Source of the DNA: Vibrio furnissii CIP 102972
GTDB lineage: Bacteria; Pseudomonadota; Gammaproteobacteria; Enterobacterales; Vibrionaceae
Assembly: GCF_000176175.1 (NCBI RefSeq)
Contig: NZ_ACZP01000014.1
Location: forward strand, 930,001-994,000
Direction of reading: 5' to 3'
Length of the DNA stretch: 64,000 nucleotides
The notes under the pieces were generated by a model, which worked only from the letters and a program-made list of their open reading frames with translations, was not told where the DNA came from and made no database searches. A program made the translations under genes and the position numbers. Below are positions 52,965 through 61,904 of the stretch, piece after piece (within the stretch, counting starts at the first letter, position 1; each line of letters starts with the position of its first letter).

Positions 52965-54107
52965 TTATTTTTTTAGGGAGATGTTCTTTTCAGTTTCTTT
53001 ATCGAAAATGTGTGCTTTGTTCATGTCCACCATGAAGCTCACACCGCGTTTCAATTCCATGTTGAGTTTCGCTTTCACATCGTCGATTGGCACACGCGCC
53101 GTGAACTCTTCTTTACCCACGCGGAAGTAAACAAACACTTCGTGGCCCATGTTTTCCATACGAATCACGTCACCGATGAGCGATTGCATGCCTTCTGGCA
53201 CGTCGTCAGTCAGGTTCAGTGTGATGTTGTCTGGGCGAATGCCCAGCACGGTTTTGTTGTAACCGTGGGCTTTGATGTTCGCTGCTTTCTCTGCCGAGAT
53301 GGTGAGGCGCTGGCCTTCGATCTGCACCGCCAATTCGCCGTCGATGTCTTCGAGTGTGACATCGCGTAGGTTCATTTCTGGTGCGCCGATGAAGCCGGCC
53401 ACGAACATGTTGACCGGGTTGTTGTACAGCTCATCAGGGGTGTCAACTTGCATGATTTCACCCAGCTTCATGACACAGATGCGATCACCCATGGTCATGG
53501 CTTCGGTTTGGTCATGCGTGACGTAAACCGCCGTAGCGGGACGATTTTCCGCTTTCAGGTGCTTGTGCAGATCCGAAATGCGCACGCGCATGGAGGCACG
53601 AAGCTTAGCGTCGAGGTTCGAAAGCGGTTCGTCGAATAGGAATACATCCGGTTTCTTCACGATCGCGCGGCCCACGGCCACACGCTGTGCCTGACCACCA
53701 GACAACTGGCGAGGCAGACGCTCAAGCAGCTCTTCGATCTCTAGGATCTTGGCGGCTTCGTTCACACGTTGTTCAATTTCTTCTTTAGGCAGCTTTTGCA
53801 GCTTCAGACCAAACCCTAAGTTTTCACGCACGGTCATGTGCGGGTACAGGGCGTAGTTCTGGAACACCATTGCGATACCGCGATCTTTCGGTGGCAGGTT
53901 GTTCACCACTTTGTTGCCGATGGTGACTTCGCCACCGGTGATGTTTTCCAGACCAGCGAGCATGCGCAGTGTGGTCGATTTCGCACAGCCCGATGGGCCA
54001 ACGATCACCAGGAATTCACCTTCGTTGATGGTCAGGTCGATGCCGTGTACGGCTTTGAATCCGTTGGAATAGACTTTTTCTAATTTGTTGAATTTCACTT
54101 CAGCCAT
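52965..54107 (-). CDS. togA: Oligogalacturonide ABC transporter ATPase TogA
   Basis: 380 residues of the MalK/UgpC class: Walker A GPSGCAKST (with Ala where Gly is more usual), Q-loop MVFQNYALYPHM, signature LSGGQAQR, Walker B VFLFDEPLSNLD and switch His in YVTHDQTEAM. A C-terminal OB/TOBE regulatory domain of about 140 residues follows. GGAG precedes the ATG. It energises TogMN. Confidence 0.93.
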   Translation of the reverse strand: MAEVKFNKLEKVYSNGFKAVHGIDLTINEGEFLVIVGPSGCAKSTTLRMLAGLENITGGEVTIGNKVVNNLPPKDRGIAMVFQNYALYPHMTVRENLGFGLKLQKLPKEEIEQRVNEAAKILEIEELLERLPRQLSGGQAQRVAVGRAIVKKPDVFLFDEPLSNLDAKLRASMRVRISDLHKHLKAENRPATAVYVTHDQTEAMTMGDRICVMKLGEIMQVDTPDELYNNPVNMFVAGFIGAPEMNLRDVTLEDIDGELAVQIEGQRLTISAEKAANIKAHGYNKTVLGIRPDNITLNLTDDVPEGMQSLIGDVIRMENMGHEVFVYFRVGKEEFTARVPIDDVKAKLNMELKRGVSFMVDMNKAHIFDKETEKNISLKK

Positions 54108-54140
54108 TGTTTTAACTCCAAAACTTGTTTAATTCCAAAA

Positions 54141-55052
54141 TCAGCCTTTAATGCCGCTGCTGGTCACGCCTTCAACGAAGTATTTTTGAGACATAAAGAA
54201 GACGATGATTGATGGGATGATGGCGATCGATGCCATGGCCAGAATCTCGTTCCATCGTGCGCCTTCAGTGACGTCGATAGACATTTTCAGAGCCAGTGCA
54301 ATCGGGTACTTCTCTACGCTCGATACGTAGATCAGTGGGCCAAGGAAGTCGTTCACTGACCACATGAACTGGAACAGTGCAACTGAAATGATGGCCGGAC
54401 GAATCACCGGAACCACGACGTACCACAACACTTGGAACGAGTTGCAGCCGTCAATCATCGCCGCTTCTTCCATGTCTGTTGGTACGCCACGCAGGAACTG
54501 CACCAACATGAAGACGAAGAAACCTTGCGTTGCAAATGCCAGTGGCAGGTACAGCGGTAAGTAGCTGTCTAGCAGACCCATCTCACGGAACATCAGGTAC
54601 TGAGGAATCAGTAGGACTGACTGAGGTAACAAAATGGTGGCGATCAAGGTCGCGAACCAGAACTTTTTCCACGGAATATCAAAGCGGGCAAAAGCGTAGG
54701 CCACGATGGTTGAAGACACCACGGTAAAGAACACTTTTGGCAATACATACAAGAAGGTATTCATGATGTAGTGGCCGAAGGTGTATTCCGTACCGGTTTT
54801 CCAACCGTTGATAAAACCTTCCATGCTCCATTCGCTTGGAATGAGGCTCATGGAAGAGAAGATCTCGTGGTTGGGTTTCATTGCCGCAGAGAACATCCAC
54901 AACAATGGGTAAAGCATCATAATGCCGACGCTGATCAGCACGACGTAACGGATCGTGGCGTTGATCTTCTCGCGGCGCAGTGTACGTTCGTTTTCAACGT
55001 TACTGGCGTTAACTTCATTCGCCCCGTTTTGGGCAGCGATGGTTGTAGACAT
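54141..55052 (-). CDS. togN: Oligogalacturonide ABC transporter permease TogN
   Basis: 303 residues, six transmembrane helices and the MalG-type EAA motif EEAAMIDGCNSFQVLWYVVVP. GGGAGG precedes the ATG, which lies two bases after the togM stop, giving tight coupling. It ends SSGIKG, typical of MalG-like permeases. Confidence 0.92.
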   Translation of the reverse strand: MSTTIAAQNGANEVNASNVENERTLRREKINATIRYVVLISVGIMMLYPLLWMFSAAMKPNHEIFSSMSLIPSEWSMEGFINGWKTGTEYTFGHYIMNTFLYVLPKVFFTVVSSTIVAYAFARFDIPWKKFWFATLIATILLPQSVLLIPQYLMFREMGLLDSYLPLYLPLAFATQGFFVFMLVQFLRGVPTDMEEAAMIDGCNSFQVLWYVVVPVIRPAIISVALFQFMWSVNDFLGPLIYVSSVEKYPIALALKMSIDVTEGARWNEILAMASIAIIPSIIVFFMSQKYFVEGVTSSGIKG

Positions 55053-55054
55053 GA

Positions 55055-55939
55055 TTATTTGCCTCCCTTGTCACCGGAGTAGAACACCCAGTATTTTGAA
55101 GAACGGAACGTGATGGCGGTGAAAATCGCAACAACGATGAACAACGACCAAGCCAGCGCACTGCCGTAACCCATGTCGAAGAACTTAAACGCGGTTTCGT
55201 AGATGTAGAGTGAAATCAGGTACGTTGACTTCATTGGGCCACCACCGGTGACGACATACGGCGCGGTAAACTCTTGGAATGCCTGCGTGGTTTGCATGAT
55301 GAAGTTAAAGAAAATCACTGGCGTAATCAGTGGCACGGTCACTTTCATGAACATCTGCCATTTGCTCGCACCGTCGATCATCGCGGCTTCATACTGAGAT
55401 TGCGGTACGTTTTGCAACGCAGCCAAGAAGATCACCATCGCTGAACCGAACTGCCATGCACGCAATAACGTGATAGAGAACAGTGCGAATGCAGGTTCAC
55501 CCAGCCAGTTCACTGGATCAAAACCAATAAAGCCCAGCATGCCGTTCAAGACACCATCGATGGCAAACAAAGCGCGCCACAGAACAGCGATCGCGATACT
55601 GCTGCCGAGAATGGAAGGGATGTAGTAAGCGGTGCGGAAAAAGCCGATGCCTTTGAGCTTGAAGTTCAAAATAAAGGCAATAAATAACGCAAACGCCAGT
55701 TTGACTGGAATGGTCAAGAAAACGTACGCAAACGTCACGCTCATTGATTTCCAGAATAAATCATCCTCTGTGAGCATGTATCGATAGTTCTCAATGCCGA
55801 CAAATTCAGGTGCGGTCATTAAGTCGTAATCGGTAAAGCTCATCAGAAATGACGAAACGAAAGGAAAGGCAGTAAACACAATCAACCCGATAATGTAGGG
55901 AGAGAGGTATGCCAATCCTAGCTTACGATTTTCATACAT
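55055..55939 (-). CDS. togM: Oligogalacturonide ABC transporter permease TogM
   Basis: About 294 residues from ATG 55939 (MYENRKLGLAYLSPYIIGLI), chosen because GAGGA lies at good spacing; a GTG at 55966 would add nine residues. Six transmembrane helices and the MalF-type EAA motif YEAAMIDGASKWQMF. First gene of the tog operon, with KdgR-like boxes in the shared upstream region with kdgM. Confidence 0.92.
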   Translation of the reverse strand: MYENRKLGLAYLSPYIIGLIVFTAFPFVSSFLMSFTDYDLMTAPEFVGIENYRYMLTEDDLFWKSMSVTFAYVFLTIPVKLAFALFIAFILNFKLKGIGFFRTAYYIPSILGSSIAIAVLWRALFAIDGVLNGMLGFIGFDPVNWLGEPAFALFSITLLRAWQFGSAMVIFLAALQNVPQSQYEAAMIDGASKWQMFMKVTVPLITPVIFFNFIMQTTQAFQEFTAPYVVTGGGPMKSTYLISLYIYETAFKFFDMGYGSALAWSLFIVVAIFTAITFRSSKYWVFYSGDKGGK

Positions 55940-56103
55940 TTTCTTGTCCTCGTTAGTTTTATTCACCGAAAAGTAGAAAGCATCGCTCCGAAATCACTCC
56001 TCGGTTTCGGTTTTTATTTAACGCCGATAAAATTTTATTTTCCACATGACGTTTTGATAAATGTGATCGGATATTATTATTTTTAAATAAATTAAAATAA
56101 AAA

Positions 56104-56122
56104 TGTGAAACAACGTTTTGTT
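56104..56122. promoter_or_regulatory. KdgR-like operator upstream of togM
   Basis: TGTGAAACAACGTTTTGTT matches the KdgR consensus at 16 of 19 positions, 165 bases before the togM start. It lies in the 630-base gene-free divergent region 55940-56569, which is very AT-rich and otherwise holds the second box and scattered TGTGA/TCACA half sites that could bind CRP. Confidence 0.55.
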
Positions 56123-56413
56123 TTGGTGTTGTCATCCTTTTAGATGTGATGTTTGTCGCGTTGTTTGATGGAGATGTGAGAGTTACTTATTTTTACCTAT
56201 AAATTGTTGTTTTTTATAAGATTAACTTTCGGTCTAAATGGGAGGGATGGGTGTCGGTTTTGATGAAGCGAGTTGAGCGCACTATTGATAAATTTGTTTT
56301 TTGATTTAAATCAATATAATTATCATTTTTAAGATTTTGCCGATTTTATTTGTCGGGCTATTCTTACGTTTATTGTGATTCTAAAATTAAATAGATATTT
56401 ATTTGAACTTAAA

Positions 56414-56432
56414 AATAAAACGTTATTTCAAC
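56414..56432. promoter_or_regulatory. KdgR-like operator upstream of kdgM
   Basis: AATAAAACGTTATTTCAAC matches the KdgR consensus AATRAAAYRNYRTTTYATT at 17 of 19 positions, about 140 bases before the kdgM start. It is the best KdgR match in the window. Confidence 0.65.
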
Positions 56433-56569
56433 TTTGATCACACATATTTGACTCTTTGGCCTTTGCGCAGTTTCATCGATCACACTTTGTCTATTTCTCA
56501 CTTTTACAATGGAACAGGATTTATAAAATGAAACTCTAAATCCAACAAAACAAAACGGTGTTTCAAATT

Positions 56570-57298
56570 ATGAAAGCTAAAATCCTTACCACTGCCGTCC
56601 TTCTTGCACTTACTTCTGCGGCAGCAAGTGCAGCCACCATTAACATTCGTCATGAGTTCTCGCCAGAGCACGGCGATCGCGCTAAGGCCCAACATCGCGA
56701 CCGTATCGCAGTGAGCCATCGCTTTGACAACGGCATTGGCTTTGAAGTGGAAGCGAAATGGCGCTCCAACCAAAAAGCCAGTGATGAAAATGAGAAAGCA
56801 TTTGATGAATTCGCAGGTAACGGCCAACAAGCAAACGTGAGCTACCGTTACCGCCTGTCTGACTCATTCACACTGACCCCGCAGTACAAATGGGAATCGA
56901 ACGACAGCAAAATGGGTAACCAGTTCAACCTGACACTGGGCTACAAAATCAACAGCGACTGGAGCGCGTCATTCCGTCACCGTTACCACTACGAAACCAA
57001 ACCAAACGTCGATGAAAGCTCACACTACAACCGCTGGACATTCGGCGCGGGCTACACCGGCTTTGATCTGTGGTCACTGGGTGCATCACTGGATTACACC
57101 TGGAAACAATCGTCAGACATCGTCTACAAAGATGACAGCCATGGCATCAGTGAAGTGAACTTCACAGCGGAATACCGCGGCCTTGAAAGTGGTTGGCGTC
57201 CATTCGGTGAGTTCGGTATGACGCCGTCTCGCAAAGATGATGCCGATGTTGATTCTTACCGCCCACGTTTCCGTGTCGGCATGAAATACAACTTCTAA
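56570..57298 (+). CDS. kdgM: Oligogalacturonate-specific outer-membrane porin KdgM
   Basis: About 242 residues from ATG 56570, giving a signal peptide MKAKILTTAVLLALTSAAAS with cleavage after ASA; a GTG at 56558 is also in frame. The mature protein has alternating beta strands rich in Arg, Tyr and Trp (NIRHEFSPEHGDRAK, WSASFRHRYHYET) and ends in Phe (RVGMKYNF), the outer-membrane barrel signature. KdgM forms a 12-strand anion-selective channel for galacturonate oligomers. Divergent from tog genes; a terminator follows. Confidence 0.92.
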   Translation: MKAKILTTAVLLALTSAAASAATINIRHEFSPEHGDRAKAQHRDRIAVSHRFDNGIGFEVEAKWRSNQKASDENEKAFDEFAGNGQQANVSYRYRLSDSFTLTPQYKWESNDSKMGNQFNLTLGYKINSDWSASFRHRYHYETKPNVDESSHYNRWTFGAGYTGFDLWSLGASLDYTWKQSSDIVYKDDSHGISEVNFTAEYRGLESGWRPFGEFGMTPSRKDDADVDSYRPRFRVGMKYNF

Positions 57299-57333
57299 CA
57301 CATCAAATTAATCAAAACCTGTCCATAACTCCT

Positions 57334-57369
57334 CTGGCTCTAAGTGTTCACTCTGAGCCAGCTTTTTTT
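57334..57369 (+). terminator. Intrinsic terminator of kdgM
   Basis: CTGGCTC (57334-57340) pairs with GAGCCAG (57355-57361), 14-base loop, followed by C and seven T residues. It sits just before the ribosome site of the next gene. Confidence 0.75.
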
Positions 57370-57386
57370 CTGCTAAAGGTGCTCTG

Positions 57387-59624
57387 ATGAAAAAAACACC
57401 CATTGCATTATGCATCGCTTCTGCGCTGGCGCTGTCTGCCTGTTCGACGACTTCTGTTTCACCGGTTTCAAACCTCGATGGTAGCCAGGCAGTTTGGCAA
57501 GCGATCACATTTGGTCAGTCGACCGATTTGAACTTCGGTTCGACGATCTTGCCGGAAAAAGTGGGCTTGAACCACGTGGTGGCCAATGGCCAAGAGGTTC
57601 AGCCGGGGCCGGTTGCGTCTCAGTTCACCATTGAAAGCCGTGGCGGCAAAATTGCGAACTCGCATGAAGGCGGCACGTTCTATTACACCGAATTACCGAC
57701 CGATGTGAACTTCACCTTGTCTGCGAACGTGACCATCGATCAACTGGGCCCTGAAACCGGATCAACACCGAACCGCCAAGAAGGTGCAGGCCTGATGGTG
57801 CGCGATATTCTGGGTGAAGCGCGTTTGGATCCACAGCCGCAAGGTTTGGAAGAGTTTCCAGCGGCATCCAACATGGTGATGAACCTCGTGCGTGCGAACA
57901 AGAAAGAGCACAACGGGTTAGCCAACATCAATGCGTCTTACCGCGAAGGGATTTACCAACCGTGGGGCACTGCAGGCAACCGCATGACCCACAACGAATT
58001 TATCAAAGGCGTGCAGTTTGGCCCGGGTAAAACCTACCACATGACGCTCACGCGAACTGATGACGGCTATGTGGTGAGTTACGATGACGGCACCGTGAAG
58101 CAAACTCAGGAAGTGCGCGGCGCGAATGCCAACATCGTGCAGATGCAAGACGGCAAGCACCAATACGTGGGCTTCTTTGCTTCACGCAACGCCAAAATGA
58201 CAGTCACCGATGTGGCACTGACTTTGTCAAATGCCAACACCGTGGATGCGCCACGTTACCAAGCGCGCTTGGACAACCCAGTGTTGCAACAAGCTTCGGC
58301 GGATCAATCGGCGATCGACAACTACACCGTACAAGCGCGTGCCAACTACAGTGGCACCTTCAGCGTCACGCAAAATGGCCAGCTCTTGGCGGACAAACAA
58401 GCGGTATCAGCGGGTGAAATGTTTGGCTTCCCGACTACGCTGACGCAAGCTTCAACCCAATTCAATGTCACGTTTACCCCAATCGAAGGCCCGGATCTTC
58501 AGCCGCTCAGTTACCAGCAGAGCGTCGAGAAAGTCGCGGTGAACAACCCGATGGAAATTCGCGTGAATCCAAACGGCACGGATGGCCGCATGACGCTCGA
58601 TGCTGCGGTGAAACTGCTGCCACCGGGTGGCACGATTGTGCTGGAAGATGGTGATTACGCCGGTCTGACGCTGCCAGTCTCGGCCAGCGGCACACCAGAG
58701 GCGATGAAAACGCTGAAAACTGCGGGCGATCAGGTGCGTTTCGTGGGTGATTACCTTCACCAAGCCAACTACTGGAATGTGTCGAACATTGAAGTGTTTG
58801 GGGCGCGCACCATCGTGCATGGCAGCCACAACCACTTCTCCCACATGGTGACACATGGCGCGCCAGACACCGGCTTCCAAATCTCGTCGCCAGAGAAAAT
58901 CGGCCGTGCGTTGTGGGCAAGCCACAACACAGTGACTGACAGCGAAAGCTTCAACAACATGGATAAATCACAAATCAACGCCGATGGCTTTGCGGCCAAG
59001 ATGCGTATTGGTGACGGCAACACCTTCATTCGCTGTGCGTCGCACCACAACATCGACGACGGCTGGGATCTGTTTAACAAAGTGGAAGACGGCGCGAACG
59101 GCGTGGTGACCATTTTGGATTCTGTGGCGTACATGAACGGTCAAACCATGGATGTCGAAGCGAAAGGCGGCACACGCGGGAACGGCTTCAAACTGGGTGG
59201 CGAAGGTCTGCCGGTGGCGCACATCGTGAAGAACAGCTTGGCTTACCACAACAACATGGACGGGTTTACCGACAACTTTAACCCAGGCGCGTTGACGTTG
59301 GAAAACAACGTGGCGATCGACAACGTACGCTTTAACTACCTGTTCCGTAAGAGCCCTTACGAAAAAGCAGGCAAGCAAGGCACGTTTACGAACAACCAGT
59401 CTTACCGCTTCCATGTGACCAGCCAATACAGCGATGTGGTCAACGGTGACACCCTGAAAAACAACCGCTTTATTCGCGACGGCATCACGGTGGATGACCA
59501 AGGCAAGGCTGTGGATCTCTCACCGCTGGCAGAGCTGAAAGCGGCTGCGCTGCTGACGGAGACTGAATCGCATCCGGGTCATCAGCAAGTGGAACAGATT
59601 CGAAATATCTTAAACATGGACTAA
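57387..59624 (+). CDS. pelX: PL9 family exopolygalacturonate/pectate lyase lipoprotein (PelX-like)
   Basis: 745 residues. A lipoprotein signal (MKKTPIALCIASALALSACS) with lipobox LSAC puts Cys19 at the membrane, so the enzyme is cell-bound. The C-terminal half is a right-handed parallel beta-helix of PL9: DGRMTLDAAVKLLPPGGTIV, SHNTVTDSESFNNMDKSQIN, HHNIDDGWDLFNKVEDG, GNGFKLGGEG, NNMDGFTDNFNPG; Asp-rich sites bind calcium. The size matches Dickeya PelX, which releases disaccharides in the periplasm. The symbol is by similarity of size and family. AAAGG precedes the ATG. Confidence 0.88.
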   Translation: MKKTPIALCIASALALSACSTTSVSPVSNLDGSQAVWQAITFGQSTDLNFGSTILPEKVGLNHVVANGQEVQPGPVASQFTIESRGGKIANSHEGGTFYYTELPTDVNFTLSANVTIDQLGPETGSTPNRQEGAGLMVRDILGEARLDPQPQGLEEFPAASNMVMNLVRANKKEHNGLANINASYREGIYQPWGTAGNRMTHNEFIKGVQFGPGKTYHMTLTRTDDGYVVSYDDGTVKQTQEVRGANANIVQMQDGKHQYVGFFASRNAKMTVTDVALTLSNANTVDAPRYQARLDNPVLQQASADQSAIDNYTVQARANYSGTFSVTQNGQLLADKQAVSAGEMFGFPTTLTQASTQFNVTFTPIEGPDLQPLSYQQSVEKVAVNNPMEIRVNPNGTDGRMTLDAAVKLLPPGGTIVLEDGDYAGLTLPVSASGTPEAMKTLKTAGDQVRFVGDYLHQANYWNVSNIEVFGARTIVHGSHNHFSHMVTHGAPDTGFQISSPEKIGRALWASHNTVTDSESFNNMDKSQINADGFAAKMRIGDGNTFIRCASHHNIDDGWDLFNKVEDGANGVVTILDSVAYMNGQTMDVEAKGGTRGNGFKLGGEGLPVAHIVKNSLAYHNNMDGFTDNFNPGALTLENNVAIDNVRFNYLFRKSPYEKAGKQGTFTNNQSYRFHVTSQYSDVVNGDTLKNNRFIRDGITVDDQGKAVDLSPLAELKAAALLTETESHPGHQQVEQIRNILNMD

Positions 59625-59635
59625 TCGTCCTTTTG

Positions 59636-59668
59636 GAGTGGCTTTCTGTCGGGAGCCACTCTTTTTTT
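59636..59668 (+). terminator. Intrinsic terminator of the PL9 lyase gene
   Basis: GAGTGGCT (59636-59643) pairs with AGCCACTC (59654-59661), then seven T residues at 59662-59668. Confidence 0.9.
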
Positions 59669-59755
59669 CACTTGATTTTTCTTTTGGGTCTTCTGCTCGA
59701 CGCGCGTTGAGCGGTGAGACACGTATCGCCGTACGTGACGGCGACAGGGACGACT

Positions 59756-61783
59756 ATGAACGCATTTTTTACGCACCGCAGCGTCGGATTCCAGCTTAAA
59801 CTGATCATCATGCTCTGCTTGCTGATCGCCTTTAGCGCGATTGCAACACTGGTCTATCGCACCGCCTCTGACATCTTGCTCGACACCCGCTACGACGAGC
59901 AACGCTCCAAACTCGAAGCCGTCGCACAAACCATCGGCGGCCAATTCAATGCCTATGTCAACACCACGCATGTGCTCAGTTCAACGTTTGAAAACGGCTA
60001 TCTGGCTGGGTATGAGATCAGCAATGACGTGATGGCGTTTGCCGGACAACCGATTCGCAACATCCACCTCTACGGGTTACCGTTGGTCAACAATACCGAC
60101 ATCGTGGATATGTTCACGCGCGATACCGGTGCATTTGTCACCCTCTACAGCGCTTCCAACGATCATTGGCTGAGTATCGCCAGTTCGATGCTCGCCAGTG
60201 ACAATCGCCGACTGATTTTACAACCGCTTGATGCCAAGCATGCGGCCTATGCAGCGCTGCGCCAAGGCAAAGATTTTGTCGAACTCACGCCGGACAACGG
60301 GCGTGATTACATCAACTATTACTCGCCATTAAAGGACTCGCAGGGCGATGTTGCGGGGGTATTGAGTGTGGCGCTGCCAGTGGATCAAGCCACGGTCAGT
60401 ATTCTGACGTCGCTCAAAGCCATTCATTGGGGCACGAGCGGTGAAACTTGGGTGGTGAATGGCGCGCGCGATCGGTTTGGCGAGTTTTTATTGGGCAGCG
60501 TGGATGCCCGCGCAGCTTCTCGTTCCATCGTGGCCTATCGCGATGCAAGTGGCGCGATGCCCTTTGCCAATTTGCGTGATGCGCCCCAAGGCCGCGTCAA
60601 CTTTACCGTCGACGGCGTTCAGCATTATCGACTCTACACCACGGTGCCGGGCTGGAACTGGCTTGTTTTGGGCGGCACTCAGGTGGATGAAATTACCCAA
60701 AGTAGTCAGCAGTTACTCACGTTGATCGCCTTGATTTCTCTGCTGGTGGGCGCGCTGACCTATGTGGTGATGAGCGGCGTGATTCATCGCGTGTTGAAAC
60801 CGCTGGGCCCATTGCGCGTCACGATGGCGAAAATGGCGCAAGGCGAAGTGAGTCTTCATTTGGCGGCTCCCAGTGGCACGTCTCATAACGAAATGGTGTT
60901 ACTCACGCAAGGGGCCGGGCAGATGGCCCAAGCGCTGAACCAATTGGTGGCGCAGATTCGTGAGACCAGCCAGCGCATCACCGCGCAATCGGTCAGTGTC
61001 GCGCGCGACGCGCACACCAATCTGGCGCAATCGGAAAGCCAGCAACAGCAGATTGAACAAGTGGTGGCGGCCATTGAACAGATGGCGACTTCCGCCCGCG
61101 ATTCTGCCCAGCAGATCGATGTGATTGCCGACAATGTTCAGCATGCCAACCGCGATACGCAGCAGGGGCTGGCGGTGGTCGCGACGGTGGGCACGCACGT
61201 TGATGAACTGTTGGCGCAATTGACGCGCTCGACCGAGGCGATTCGCCAAGTGGACGAGAACAGCGAGCGGATTCAACAGTTAACCCAAATGATTGATGAC
61301 ATTGCCGAGCAGACCAACTTGTTGGCGCTGAATGCGGCGATTGAAGCCGCGCGCGCCGGTGAGCAGGGGCTCGGCTTTGCGGTCGTGGCCGATGAAGTGC
61401 GCACGTTGGCGCATCGCACCCAAAGCTCGGTGCAAAACGTGGTCACCATCATCGATGAATTACGCCGCTCCACGGCGAGTGCCGTGACGCTCACCGAGCA
61501 GAGCCAGCGCAAAGTGAGCGAAGTACAAACGCACTCAGCGCAGGCCGGCACTGCGTTACAGGCGATTGCGTCGCAGGTGGCGTCCATCGCTCAGCAATCG
61601 GAGGCCATTGCGGCGGCGGTGGAAGAGCAAGCGCAGGTGTCATCTCAGGTGGCTGACAACGCCAGCCAGATCAGCGAACTCAATGCATTGGGGCGCAGCA
61701 GCACGGAGCAAACCGCACAAAGTGCCGAGCGTTTGCAGCAGGATGCCAGCGCGCTGGAAGCGCAAGTGGCCTATTTCCATTGA
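59756..61783 (+). CDS. Methyl-accepting chemotaxis protein with Cache-type periplasmic sensor
   Basis: About 675 residues from ATG 59756 with AGGGA upstream. Transmembrane helix 1 near residues 12-32 ([20 protein letters not shown]), a periplasmic region of about 285 residues resembling the Cache_3/Cache_2 type ([20 protein letters not shown]), helix 2 ([20 protein letters not shown]) near 325, HAMP, and a long cytoplasmic coiled coil whose tip [39 protein letters not shown] is the conserved signalling hairpin. Its place between a pectate lyase and a pectin esterase gene suggests it senses pectin-derived uronates; that ligand is inference. No C-terminal CheR-binding pentapeptide. Confidence 0.92.
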   Translation: MNAFFTHRSVGFQLKLIIMLCLLIAFSAIATLVYRTASDILLDTRYDEQRSKLEAVAQTIGGQFNAYVNTTHVLSSTFENGYLAGYEISNDVMAFAGQPIRNIHLYGLPLVNNTDIVDMFTRDTGAFVTLYSASNDHWLSIASSMLASDNRRLILQPLDAKHAAYAALRQGKDFVELTPDNGRDYINYYSPLKDSQGDVAGVLSVALPVDQATVSILTSLKAIHWGTSGETWVVNGARDRFGEFLLGSVDARAASRSIVAYRDASGAMPFANLRDAPQGRVNFTVDGVQHYRLYTTVPGWNWLVLGGTQVDEITQSSQQLLTLIALISLLVGALTYVVMSGVIHRVLKPLGPLRVTMAKMAQGEVSLHLAAPSGTSHNEMVLLTQGAGQMAQALNQLVAQIRETSQRITAQSVSVARDAHTNLAQSESQQQQIEQVVAAIEQMATSARDSAQQIDVIADNVQHANRDTQQGLAVVATVGTHVDELLAQLTRSTEAIRQVDENSERIQQLTQMIDDIAEQTNLLALNAAIEAARAGEQGLGFAVVADEVRTLAHRTQSSVQNVVTIIDELRRSTASAVTLTEQSQRKVSEVQTHSAQAGTALQAIASQVASIAQQSEAIAAAVEEQAQVSSQVADNASQISELNALGRSSTEQTAQSAERLQQDASALEAQVAYFH

Positions 61784-61904
61784 TGGCTTTGCGCCGATGG
61801 AGGCACCTGCATCGTTTTTGATTTCTGTACCACCGCCCAGGTCGGTGTTGTTTGTGAATTTCAACGCCTGTTGGGCGTATCATTCAAATGAAAGGAAGAG
61901 AACC

